This document shows positions 7,093-15,957 of a stretch of DNA of 21,696 nt, piece after piece. The position numbers and the translations under genes were made by a program. The stretch lies in assembly GCA_016946835.1 (NCBI GenBank), contig JACVTC010000510.1, positions 1-21,696 of the forward strand. Reading direction: 5' to 3'. The notes beneath the pieces were generated by a model. That model saw nothing but the letters and a program-made list of their open reading frames with translations, searched no databases and was not told where the DNA came from. Position 1 is the first letter of the stretch. Each line of letters begins with the position of its first letter. Source of the stretch: Neocallimastix lanati (nom. inval.). Lineage: Eukaryota > Neocallimastigomycota > Neocallimastigomycetes > Neocallimastigales > Neocallimastigaceae.

Positions 7093-8140
7093 TGTTATGG
7101 TTCGAGGAATTTAAAAAAAAAAATTATATAATATTAAAACACAAAAAAAAATTTTATTCTTTCACAATAATTTTTATTTATTTATTATATTTTTATTTTA
7201 ATTTTTATTTTATTTTTATTATTATTTTTATTTATTTATTTTATTTTTATTTTATTTTTATTATTATTTTTATTTATTTATTTTATTTTTATTTTATTTT
7301 TATTATTATTTTTATTTATTTTTATTTTCTTTTTTTTTTTTTTTTCTTTTTATTTATTTATTTTTATTATTTCTATTTTTATTTCCTTTTTTTTTTTTTT
7401 TTTCTCTCCCCTAAAAAGGGGTTCCCAGGTAGTCAATTTATATCTTTTTGAAGATATAAAAGTAGCAAAGCCTCTGGAAGTAGTTGAAGAGATGGAAAAA
7501 CAATAGATTTTTAAATCTTATTGATTATTTCCTTATTGTAATAAATAGAAATTTTATTATTTCCTAATATTCAAATTAACCAAAATAAATCTATAATATA
7601 AAAGATGCATTATAGATAAGAATTAAACAAAAAAAAAGAGAAGCAGTATTACAATAAAATTGAATACTTTAACTTAATTTTGATACTAATTTAATATGTA
7701 ATCTTATATATTAATTTGAATGACATAATAGAAAATAAAATACATTTATTAATATATGAAAAATCTTTTACAATTTTAAATACAGAAAATTTTATTTTAT
7801 TTATTTCTTTCATTTCAATTATTTCTTAATTCGAAAGACAGAAATATTGATAAAGTTATTTAAGTTGTTTATATACAGGAATTATTCCTTATTTAGAAAA
7901 ATAATACTAAAAGTAATTAGTACTATGTTATTGCTAAACTCTCATAAATTTAATTTACCTTTATAAGGAATGAACATAAATTTAAATTAAATTTTATGTA
8001 TAAACTTAAATTTTCAGATCAAATAATATAGTAAAATTATTAATGTAAAGAATACATAAATTTATTAATATTTTAAAAATCACCTTGACTATATTAAAAG
8101 GTTTTTAATAAGAATCAATTTATTACTTCATTCTTTATCA
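7093..8140 (-). repeat. 3' LTR of B1
   Basis: 1048 bp. In element sense it starts TGATAAAG and ends CCATAACA. It is nearly identical to 14888-15934: an A run of 11 against 10, and TATTTATT against TATATATT within the T-rich part. It has TTTTATTTATT low-complexity DNA at about 7160-7400 and three hairpins next to it. Confidence 0.92.
7408..7523 (-). other. Three consecutive hairpins in B LTR
   Basis: CCCCT/AGGGG with a 4-base loop (7408-7421), a perfect 10-bp TTTATATCTT/AAGATATAAA with a 4-base loop (7437-7460), and CAATAGATTT/AAATC-TATTG with one bulge (7501-7523). They are kept in the second LTR at about 15202-15317. In element sense they could mark RNA 3'-end formation or the R region; that is inference. 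Confidence 0.5.
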
Positions 8141-8153
8141 CGATGCCCCCGCT
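8141..8153 (-). other. Polypurine tract of B1
   Basis: In element sense AGCGGGGGCATCG ends directly at the 3' LTR (TGATAAAG) and starts 10 bases after the pol stop codon (8164-8166). The run of five G is the only one in the neighbourhood. Confidence 0.6.
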
Positions 8154-8163
8154 AAGACTCAAG

Positions 8164-11100
8164 CTATATTGTAGCTGAGTTATATTTTACTATATTTTTG
8201 AGGTGTACATTCCGATTTAATAATATTCCTGAATTTGGATCAGCTAACGTAACTGTATTAAACTTTTTCTTGATTACTTTTAAAGGTCCATTAAAATAAG
8301 GTTCTAGTTTAGTTCTACTAAAGTTTCTAACTAGGACTAAATCTCCCTCCTTAATTTCCTTAGCCTGATTCATACTTTGTTTTTCTTCTCGTCTAACAGC
8401 CCAATATTTATTTGCATTTTTCACATTTTCTGATGCTTCTATGGTCCATCTATAATGAGATATAAACTTTTCCAATAGAATTTCATCAGAAGATTTATTT
8501 ATACCTTTAGTCGGTCTTGCAGCTATATCAAAAGGTTGTTGGTCTTCACGACCATAAACTAATTCAAAACTAGAATGGTTAGTGGTACTATTTTTAACAG
8601 TTCTTAAAGCCCAGAGAGCAGAGGGTAATACCTCATCCCAATCTTTATTTTTTGTCCCAAGCAATCTAAGGAGTTTACCAATTTCTTTATTACGGTTTTC
8701 CGTAAGTCCATTAGATTCGGGATGATATGTTGTAACAAATTTTATATATACATCATATAGATCTAAAAATATTTTAGTCATATCTGATGTAAATTGGGCA
8801 CCATTATCGGTGGTAATTACTTGGGGAACTCCATGACGAGAAAATACGTTAATAAGGAACTTAATTACGTCTTTAGAAGTGATATTTTCAGTGGGTTCTG
8901 CTTCTACCCACTTAGTGAAATAATCAACAGCTACTATTATATATTGATTATTACTTCTAGTTTTAACCAGTGGACCGATAATGTCCAAACCAAGATGTAC
9001 AAAAGGTCCTTCCACTTTAGTAGGTAGATTTTCTGTAGGCTCTGGATAAGGTTGTGGTCGATTTAATTGACATTTTTCACACTTACTGACAACACGTTTA
9101 ACATCATTCACCATGTCGTTCCAATAATAACTCTTACGTAAACGTTGATAAGTCTTATAATAACCATCGTGTCCAATATTATGAGCCTCTAATATTAATT
9201 TTATTCTTTCATTAAGATCGGTTACTAATTTTCTATAATTGTTACCATCAATAAAGTAGTCAATACCATCAATAGTGGTGAATTTTTCATTGATAAAATC
9301 ATATATTACTTTGGATAATAAGGCTTCATTTTCATCATTCGTAATATCATGGTTAATTATTTTGGTAGCTAAAACTACATTTTCTTTATTATTTTTCATT
9401 CGGGATAGGGCATCAGCAAGCACATTCTTTTTACCGGTTTCATATCTAATGTCTACACCAAGCATACTAGCTGTCAAACACCATCTAGTTTGCCTTGCAT
9501 TATGTGGTTCCTTATTTTTGAACAACCCTAGTAACGGTTTATGGTCCGTATATACAATAGTTGGTATTGGATTTCCATCTATATACGGTTTTAATTTAGT
9601 TATACAATAATATAGGGCAGCACCTTCTAGGTCCGTTATACCATAATGCTTTTCTGCTCTGGTCAAACTTCTACTAATAAAGTGAATAGGGTGTTCTTTT
9701 CCAGTTTCATTATCTTTTTGTAATAACACACCTCCTATTCCATCATAAGAAGCATCGGTACGTATAATAAATTCTTTATCAAACTGAGGGAAACTTAATA
9801 TGGGTGCATTTATTAGTTTTTCTTTCAGTACTTCAAACGATTTTTGGTGTTCACTAGTCCAAACATACTTCACACCTTTCCTTAATAATTTACACAAACA
9901 CGCAGTAATTTGTGAATATTTATCGATGAAATTTCTATAGTATCCAACAGCTCCTAAAAATGAACGTAATTCATGGATGTCCTGAGGGGGTTTCCAATCT
10001 CTGATAACCTCGATTTTACTATCAAGAGGTTTTAAGCCTTTAGTGGTTAATCTATGCCCCAAAACATTCACTTCTGTTTTCATGAAGTGACACTTTTCAA
10101 TATTAAGTTTTAATCTATTTTCTTTGAGTATGGATAAAACTTGTTGAATATGTTGGAGGTGTTCTTCAACTGTTTTAGAGTATATAAGTATATCATCGAT
10201 AAAATTATAAACACACTTTCCTATTAAAGGAAATAGGATTCTATTCATTTCTCTTTGAAAGGTTGCAGGAGCGTTGGTTAAACCAAATGGCATAACTTTA
10301 AATTGGTAGTTACCAAACTTAGTGGTGAAAGTTGTTATACCAATACTTTCTTCCTCCATTAAAATTTGGTGATATCCAGAGTATAAGTCAATGGTAGTGA
10401 AGATAGTTGCACCATTGAGACTATCAAAAATTTCATCAATGTATGGTATAGAATAAGAATCCTTTATAGTAGAATCATTAACCTTCCTATAATCTACACA
10501 CATACGCCATTTCCCATTAGGCTTTGGTACTAGAACAATAGGAGAAGACCATTCAGAATTTGAAGGCTCAATTAACTTTTTATTAATTAACTTAGTTAAT
10601 TCTTCCTTTAAAATATCTGTCTTTAATTTTGTTAGCCGATAAGCTCTTTGTTTTATAGGTTTGGTACCAGCTTTTAGATTTATTTTGTGTGGTGAAAGCA
10701 ATGATGGTGTTAATTCCTCAGACGACGTAGCAACAATTTCTATATTGTCCTCTAATAGGTGTATTATATCAGTTCTATATTTCTCATTTAGAGTATTCAT
10801 AAATATTGTATTATGTATATATTCCATAGGTGGTAATCCTTCTAATTTCTTTAATTCCCCACAAGCATATTTTTCCTTACTATTATCCTCAAGTAATTTG
10901 TTAACACTACAAATATATTTTTCGTCAATTGCAGAATTATTTATTGGTGTAATAGAACTGATAGTACCATCCATGTTATATTTACATAAGCAATTATTTA
11001 AGGGATTAATAAATAATCTATTATCAACTATAGTTTTTAAATTAATTAGCATGTCATAAAATGGTTCCTCTTTTTCTACAATTCGGAAATCAATTAACAA

Positions 11101-12372
11101 TGAAAGCTCATTAATTTTCACAGGTATCCTAACGACTATTCCTTCAGAGTATTCATCGTCTCTAGTGGCAAGCATTATTCTACCACAACTATGACCAACA
11201 ACGGTATATTGGTATGGTAGAGAATTATAATATTTTTGTGACATAATATTTAAATTACTACACGTATCAATAAGTAATTTTCCAGATACGCCATCAACAG
11301 AGGCATCTACCATTGCAATATCCTCCTCTGTTATTTCTGTACTTTTACTTTTATAGTTATGATCAACATTATTAACTAATGTTGTAGTAGCAACTACATT
11401 ATTAATAGCGCCAACAACATTAGTGGTGGCTTTTTCTAGTTTTAAACCTTGGGAAACTTGACTTCTTATTTTAGGCGCAGCATTCCAAAGCTGTCCAAAG
11501 GTAATATTACACTTGGTATTGCTTAAATCATCCCATACATCATATTCCTTATAATTAGAAAGCATTTTAATAATTCGATTTACCCGAGGTATTTTCATAC
11601 TATTATTATTATCATTATTATTATTATTATTAATACCATCTGTATTAATTAATTTATTTAATATATTTTTATTATTCGTTACATGATTATTATCGATAAT
11701 AGTTTCATTATTATTAATATTAATAGTATTATTATTATTAATATCATTTACGACTGGGGTTTTTCTAATAGTTCCGTTGTTACTATTATTAGGATTACTA
11801 GTATTATTATTATTATTTTTGTCTTTTTTTCTTTCTCTAGTTTGGTTAATTTCCCTTGGAGCTTCTACATTATCAACTTTTGAAGTTATTTCCTCTTTAT
11901 TAGTAATTAAGTTTACATTAGACTGACTGGATGATGCAGTTTCGAATTCTTTAGAATTAGTATTAGATTTCAAAAATCTTTCTTTATCACGTATTGCTTT
12001 TTCAATTTTCTTTTCTTTATTGATATTTGGTTGCATAATTATTGATGTTTGCAACTGTTTCTTATGAGGTATCACCTCTTCAGTTTCCAATTCTCTTTCT
12101 TTTCTTTTTCTTAATGCAGGAGTGTTTATAGGTCGTGGATTATCACGTAGGCTTTTATGAATTTTCCTTCCTTTTCCATTATCTAACTCAACATCACTTT
12201 CATCAAGTTTTCTTTTTGCCGCACCGACAAAATATTCTCCTACCTGATCATGACTTTTGATAGTATAATCCACTCTGTAGTCTTTACTTTCTGCATCAGA
12301 AGAATTGGAAGTATATTTTAATGAAGCTATTTTTTTGATGGGAGTGCTTCCTCTCCCTTCTACTGGTTTAAA
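8164..12372 (-). CDS. Pol polyprotein (PR-RT-RNase H-IN), element B copy 1
   Basis: About 1402 residues from the frameshift at 12366-12372; open upstream of the GTG at 12273, which is the numbering origin here. Residues 1-320: basic and Asn-rich linker with QPNINKEKKIEKAIRDK. Pre-protease motif NITFGQLWNAAPKIRSQV. Protease LLIDTCSN, Asp336, with Cys where Gly is expected. Reverse transcriptase about 540-720: TIDLYSGY (Asp629), PFGLTNAPATF, FIDD (Asp693, Asp694). RNase H: Asp840, Glu883, Asp910. Integrase: zinc finger H1031, H1035, C1065, C1068; catalytic Asp1097, Asp1156 and Glu1192 with 35 residues between the last two; GPY/F module near 1324-1334. It copies the RNA to cDNA in the particle and inserts it in the nucleus. 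No chromodomain follows. Apart from the protease Cys, every catalytic residue I looked for is present. Confidence 0.92.
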   Translation of the reverse strand, partial: FKPVEGRGSTPIKKIASLKYTSNSSDAESKDYRVDYTIKSHDQVGEYFVGAAKRKLDESDVELDNGKGRKIHKSLRDNPRPINTPALRKRKERELETEEVIPHKKQLQTSIIMQPNINKEKKIEKAIRDKERFLKSNTNSKEFETASSSQSNVNLITNKEEITSKVDNVEAPREINQTRERKKDKNNNNNTSNPNNSNNGTIRKTPVVNDINNNNTININNNETIIDNNHVTNNKNILNKLINTDGINNNNNNDNNNSMKIPRVNRIIKMLSNYKEYDVWDDLSNTKCNITFGQLWNAAPKIRSQVSQGLKLEKATTNVVGAINNVVATTTLVNNVDHNYKSKSTEITEEDIAMVDASVDGVSGKLLIDTCSNLNIMSQKYYNSLPYQYTVVGHSCGRIMLATRDDEYSEGIVVRIPVKINELSLLIDFRIVEKEEPFYDMLINLKTIVDNRLFINPLNNCLCKYNMDGTISSITPINNSAIDEKYICSVNKLLEDNSKEKYACGELKKLEGLPPMEYIHNTIFMNTLNEKYRTDIIHLLEDNIEIVATSSEELTPSLLSPHKINLKAGTKPIKQRAYRLTKLKTDILKEELTKLINKKLIEPSNSEWSSPIVLVPKPNGKWRMCVDYRKVNDSTIKDSYSIPYIDEIFDSLNGATIFTTIDLYSGYHQILMEEESIGITTFTTKFGNYQFKVMPFGLTNAPATFQREMNRILFPLIGKCVYNFIDDILIYSKTVEEHLQHIQQVLSILKENRLKLNIEKCHFMKTEVNVLGHRLTTKGLKPLDSKIEVIRDWKPPQDIHELRSFLGAVGYYRNFIDKYSQITACLCKLLRKGVKYVWTSEHQKSFEVLKEKLINAPILSFPQFDKEFIIRTDASYDGIGGVLLQKDNETGKEHPIHFISRSLTRAEKHYGITDLEGAALYYCITKLKPYIDGNPIPTIVYTDHKPLLGLFKNKEPHNARQTRWCLTASMLGVDIRYETGKKNVLADALSRMKNNKENVVLATKIINHDITNDENEALLSKVIYDFINEKFTTIDGIDYFIDGNNYRKLVTDLNERIKLILEAHNIGHDGYYKTYQRLRKSYYWNDMVNDVKRVVSKCEKCQLNRPQPYPEPTENLPTKVEGPFVHLGLDIIGPLVKTRSNNQYIIVAVDYFTKWVEAEPTENITSKDVIKFLINVFSRHGVPQVITTDNGAQFTSDMTKIFLDLYDVYIKFVTTYHPESNGLTENRNKEIGKLLRLLGTKNKDWDEVLPSALWALRTVKNSTTNHSSFELVYGREDQQPFDIAARPTKGINKSSDEILLEKFISHYRWTIEASENVKNANKYWAVRREEKQSMNQAKEIKEGDLVLVRNFSRTKLEPYFNGPLKVIKKKFNTVTLADPNSGILLNRNVHLKNIVKYNSATI
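12323..12372 (-). promoter_or_regulatory. -1 ribosomal frameshift signal, gag-pol of B1
   Basis: In element sense T TTA AAC (12372-12366) is the strongest class of slippery site, two codons before the gag TAG. After an 8-base spacer stem 1 is GGGAG (12357-12353) with CTCCC (12344-12340). Stem 2 is GAAGC (12350-12346) with GCTTC (12327-12323). Loop 1 is 2 bases, loop 3 is 12 bases and A-rich. Slipping one base back enters the pol frame exactly. The fold matches that of element A at 4290-4339 although the stem sequences differ. Confidence 0.87.
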
Positions 12373-13319
12373 GGTCCTTTGGAAAAAATCTGTTTCTTAT
12401 TTTCTTCTATAATGGCTTGTAGTTTGGGACAATGTTGTTGATAATGTCCAGGTTCCTTACAGAAGAAACAGGTTTTGACGGTAGAGTTTCTTGGTCCACG
12501 TGTAAGGTTCTCCCTTTCACTTTCATCAGAAACTTTCCTATTGTCCCTGTTTTCATAAGTATTTCTTGGTGGTGAACTACGACTCTTATTATAATTATTA
12601 TTATTATTGTTGGAAATATTTCTATTAGGACTTGGTACACGATGTAACCTCACAGCAAGTCTATCCACTTTTTCTGCAATTTCATAAGCCTTTGAAAGTG
12701 GTATATCATCAATTAAAGTTACTCTTTTCCAGGCCTCAATATTATTCTCAAGTGCATCAGCATAGTCCAAGATACTGATTTGTTTTTTGTGAGTTTTATC
12801 TAATTTTAAATATAATGTCCGATATCTTTTATTAAAATCCCTTACTTTTTCATTTCTACCAATTTTAAGAGCACGCAATTCCCTTAATAAGGTATTCTGA
12901 TCTTCCTTTGCCCCATAGAATACTTCAAGAGCGTTGACGATCTCGACAAAAGAAGGATAACGGTTAGTTCTAACACTATCATTACTAGAACTACTTGAAC
13001 TAGTAGAGCTACTGGTGCTAGATCCTGACATCTCACCAGTATCAGTGGAACCATTCAATTCTACATCTTCTTCTGCTGTAGTAGCAGGTAGTTCTAATTC
13101 TTGGATAATTTGTCTTGGTTCACCAGTAGACGTTAATAGGCAAGCAACAAAAATAGTTTTTGGATCAGTGATATTTTGTAATTGGATCCATAACTCAATT
13201 TCAGAAGCCCAAGATTTTATATCCAAATGGTCCTTGTTTAATTTATCAACATATTTTAGTTCCTTTTTAAGATCTTTAAATGAAGGAACATTAGTAGTAT
13301 CAATAGTAACTGAAGCCAT
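12360..13319 (-). CDS. Gag polyprotein, element B copy 1
   Basis: 319 residues from the ATG at 13319, chosen over the in-frame ATG at 13364 because MASVTIDTTNVPSF opens the likely capsid and the 15 upstream residues are hydrophobic read-in from the leader. A Ty3-type capsid has LDIKSWASEIELWIQLQ near 30-46 and FYGAKEDQNTLLRELRALKIGRNEKVRDFNKRYRTLYL in the C-terminal half. A Ser-rich stretch (STSSSTSSSSSSN) interrupts the middle. An Asn/Arg/Ser-rich linker leads to one CCHC knuckle, C284, C287, H292, C297. It builds the particle and packages RNA. The last codons contain the slippery site; pol follows in the -1 frame. Confidence 0.9.
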   Translation of the reverse strand: MASVTIDTTNVPSFKDLKKELKYVDKLNKDHLDIKSWASEIELWIQLQNITDPKTIFVACLLTSTGEPRQIIQELELPATTAEEDVELNGSTDTGEMSGSSTSSSTSSSSSSNDSVRTNRYPSFVEIVNALEVFYGAKEDQNTLLRELRALKIGRNEKVRDFNKRYRTLYLKLDKTHKKQISILDYADALENNIEAWKRVTLIDDIPLSKAYEIAEKVDRLAVRLHRVPSPNRNISNNNNNNYNKSRSSPPRNTYENRDNRKVSDESERENLTRGPRNSTVKTCFFCKEPGHYQQHCPKLQAIIEENKKQIFSKGPLNQ

Positions 13320-13377
13320 ATTTCTTGAGTAGAAATTATACAGTAATATAGGTAAAATATTCAAAATAAAAATAATA

Positions 13378-13430
<53 letters not shown>

Positions 13431-13693
13431 AGTATGTTATAGATATATATAATATAGTATTAGAATTTATAAGTTTACAAACACTTCAGAGATTAGAAAA
13501 AAAAAATAGGTAAGTTTACAAACACTTCAGAGATAAAAAAAAAATAAGTAAAATTTTTTTTTTTTTTTTTTTTGTTTTTGTTTTTGTTTTTTTTTTTTTT
13601 TTTTTTTTTTTGTTTTGTTTTATTTTGATATCCAAGATTAAAATATTTTATAATTATTGTTTATTAAATTATATCTTTATAGTTATTTATATG

Positions 13694-13902
13694 AGGTTCG
13701 AAATACACTTCGACCACCTACAAGAAATATATTTTTAGGTTCGAATAACACTCGACCACCTAAGGAAATTTTATATTATTGGTTCGAATACCTTTCGATC
13801 ACCAATAGAAGATATAATTATATTAAGGTTATAAGCTCGAATGACACTTCGACCACTTATAATGATAATTATTTGGTTCAAGATACACCTCGACAACCAA
13901 AT
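13694..13902 (-). repeat. Tandem hairpin array in leader of B1 (five units)
   Basis: Five units of about 26-32 bases share a plus-strand core like TTCGAATACACTTCGACC enclosed by a stem of different sequence each time: AGGT/ACCT (13694-13719), TTAGGT/ACCTAA (13735-13763), TATTGGT/ACCAATA (13777-13807), TTATAAG/CTTATAA (13829-13862), ATTTGGTT/AACCAAAT (13871-13902). The core can itself pair (TCGAA with TTCGA). A weaker sixth unit is at 13941-13963 (GGCTCAATTTCACTTAACCA). Stems vary by compensating changes, so the fold rather than the sequence is kept. Confidence 0.8.
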
Positions 13903-14157
13903 CAAACAGGTAATAAAAAAAATATAGTAGTCTTTCTTCTTTGGCTCAATTTCACTTAACCACAGAGTAAGAACAGTAAACAAAAATTTTTTTTTTTTTT
14001 TTTTTTTTTTTTGAATTTCTTATATGTAGCACGGAATAAATTAATTGCTAAATTAAAAAAAATTAATATGGAAAATTTATAAATATTTCTTATATATATA
14101 TTATTAGCTTTATATTATTTTCGGATCCGCAGATTCTTTACAGGGCCGTTCGACCTC

Positions 14158-14245
14158 CACTATTGAACCGTCAGAATAGTGAATATAACAGAGTAGTGTG
14201 TGCCTGTACGAACACGGGACCTTACCACTTTTTCTATTCTGTTAT
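14158..14245 (-). promoter_or_regulatory. Hairpins in G+C island of B1 leader
   Basis: A perfect 7-bp hairpin CACTATT/AATAGTG (14158-14164 with 14175-14181, 10-base loop) is followed by a 12-bp stem ATAACAGAGTAG/CTATTCTGTTAT (14185-14196 with 14234-14245, one G-U). The latter encloses CCTGT/ACGGG (14203-14207 with 14214-14218). It is comparable in position and style to the structured island of element A. Confidence 0.5.
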
Positions 14246-14863
14246 CACTTGTATCACTAAACCTTATTCAATAATGCTCTACTACCTCCCTATGTGTAAA
14301 GCAATCCTTCTCCTATTCTCTAATATAAACGTCTAATTTTTATATCTATATATATCAACAGTCTTGGTATCAATATATAGATACTATATATATGTATATA
14401 TTTATAAATTTGAATTTATAATTTCAATTATAATATAATTTAGTCGATAATATAAATACGAATTACTATATACACTTAATTGTAACAAAGCCTTAAGCTA
14501 AGGAGTTTTTCATCCAACAGCCGCCGATTACAATAAGTTATAAATTGTATAAAAGTATTCTTATATTAATGAATAAATGTATAATATAATTAAATTATTA
14601 TTCTTACTAATTAGTACTTGACAGGAATAAATATTTCAAAGTTTTATATCACACAGTTTCTCTTGCACAAACAGAAATATAACAACTTTGTTGAATGAAA
14701 TTATTTATCCAACTAATATAGTAAGGACGTAGGTGCTACTTTAAATTATTAATATTTATTTATGTATATATTATATTTCTATATTATTGTAAAAAAAATT
14801 TTTTTTTTTTTATTTAAATAAAATTATTGTGTATGTTTTAATATTAGTTTTTAATTTTGAATT

Positions 14864-14880
14864 CCCCGATATCTCCACCA
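14864..14880 (-). other. Primer binding site of B1
   Basis: In element sense TGGTGGAGATATCGGGG starts seven bases after the 5' LTR (CA at 14888-14889). Its first nine bases equal those of the element A site, so both families probably use the same primer tRNA, unidentified here. Confidence 0.65.
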
Positions 14881-14887
14881 AACTTTA

Positions 14888-15934
14888 TGTTATGGTTCGA
14901 GGAATTTAAAAAAAAAATTATATAATATTAAAACACAAAAAAAAATTTTATTCTTTCACAATAATTTTTATTTATTTATTATATTTTTATTTTAATTTTT
15001 ATTTTATTTTTATTATTATTTTTATTTATTTATTTTATTTTTATTTTATTTTTATTATTATTTTTATATATTTATTTTATTTTTATTTTATTTTTATTAT
15101 TATTTTTATTTATTTTTATTTTCTTTTTTTTTTTTTTTTCTTTTTATTTATTTATTTTTATTATTTCTATTTTTATTTCCTTTTTTTTTTTTTTTTTCTC
15201 TCCCCTAAAAAGGGGTTCCCAGGTAGTCAATTTATATCTTTTTGAAGATATAAAAGTAGCAAAGCCTCTGGAAGTAGTTGAAGAGATGGAAAAACAATAG
15301 ATTTTTAAATCTTATTGATTATTTCCTTATTGTAATAAATAGAAATTTTATTATTTCCTAATATTCAAATTAACCAAAATAAATCTATAATATAAAAGAT
15401 GCATTATAGATAAGAATTAAACAAAAAAAAAGAGAAGCAGTATTACAATAAAATTGAATACTTTAACTTAATTTTGATACTAATTTAATATGTAATCTTA
15501 TATATTAATTTGAATGACATAATAGAAAATAAAATACATTTATTAATATATGAAAAATCTTTTACAATTTTAAATACAGAAAATTTTATTTTATTTATTT
15601 CTTTCATTTCAATTATTTCTTAATTCGAAAGACAGAAATATTGATAAAGTTATTTAAGTTGTTTATATACAGGAATTATTCCTTATTTAGAAAAATAATA
15701 CTAAAAGTAATTAGTACTATGTTATTGCTAAACTCTCATAAATTTAATTTACCTTTATAAGGAATGAACATAAATTTAAATTAAATTTTATGTATAAACT
15801 TAAATTTTCAGATCAAATAATATAGTAAAATTATTAATGTAAAGAATACATAAATTTATTAATATTTTAAAAATCACCTTGACTATATTAAAAGGTTTTT
15901 AATAAGAATCAATTTATTACTTCATTCTTTATCA
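14888..15934 (-). repeat. Shared LTR: 5' LTR of B1 and 3' LTR of B2
   Basis: 1047 bp, almost identical to 7093-8140. On its left side lies the primer site of B1; on its right side lie the polypurine tract and pol end of B2. A single LTR therefore serves both copies, the signature of a tandem LTR element array. Confidence 0.9.
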
Positions 15935-15947
15935 CGATGCCCCCGCT
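15935..15947 (-). other. Polypurine tract of B2
   Basis: Same AGCGGGGGCATCG in element sense as at 8141-8153, directly before the shared LTR. Confidence 0.6.
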
Positions 15948-15957
15948 AAGACTCAAG

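Larger units (their letters stand above)
13320..14863 (-). other. Leader of B1 between primer site and gag
   Basis: 1.5 kb without a credible ORF. From gag outwards: an A run in sense (13381-13421, 41 bases) next to a short (GT)n; a direct repeat of 24 bases, TAAGTTTACAAACACTTCAG + AGAT (13470-13493 and 13511-13534); a second A-rich tract (13554-13622); the hairpin array (13694-13902); a 26-base run (13987-14012); a hairpin-rich G+C island (about 14120-14260); then 600 bp of AT-rich DNA in which I see nothing definite. Confidence 0.6.
7093..15934 (-). mobile_element. Element B copy 1 (B1): full-length Ty3/gypsy retrotransposon
   Basis: 8.8 kb on the minus strand. 5' LTR 14888-15934, primer site 14864-14880, 1.5-kb leader with hairpin array, gag 13319-12360, -1 frameshift signal, pol 12372-8164, polypurine tract 8141-8153, 3' LTR 7093-8140. 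The domain order protease, reverse transcriptase, RNase H, integrase is that of Ty3/gypsy. No chromodomain or env gene is seen. All frames are open, and its LTRs appear to differ by one substitution and one A-run indel, so it is young and possibly active. Its 5' LTR doubles as the 3' LTR of copy 2. Confidence 0.92.

Noticed and set aside
7092-7451. 119-codon plus-strand ORF rich in Phe, Ile and Tyr
   Set aside because: It is a read-through of the (TTTTATTTATT)n low-complexity part of the B LTR, antisense to the element.
8164-8300. Chromodomain or env at the end of B pol
   Set aside because: The protein ends soon after the GPY/F module (KNIVKYNSATI) and the polypurine tract follows within 25 bases; no further ORF in sense.
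8794-11883. Plus-strand ORFs of 66-132 codons opposite pol of B1, repeated at 16588-19677 in B2
   Set aside because: They are antisense shadows of conserved pol codons; no domain or independent support.
12271-12273. Start of B1 pol at GTG 12273
   Set aside because: The frame is open further upstream to the slippery heptamer, which gives a better entry by -1 shift; GTG starts are not usual in eukaryotes.
13694-13902. CRISPR array
   Set aside because: Unit ends vary in a complementary way, spacing is irregular and the genome is eukaryotic; these are hairpin units, not direct repeats with spacers.
13657-13983. ORFs of 70-100 codons on both strands over the hairpin array
   Set aside because: The array is explained by base pairing; the ORFs show no composition or motif of a protein.
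13365-14887. A separate 5' LTR of B1 within this stretch
   Set aside because: It shares no long sequence with 7093-8140; the primer site at 14864-14880 shows the 5' LTR is 14888-15934.
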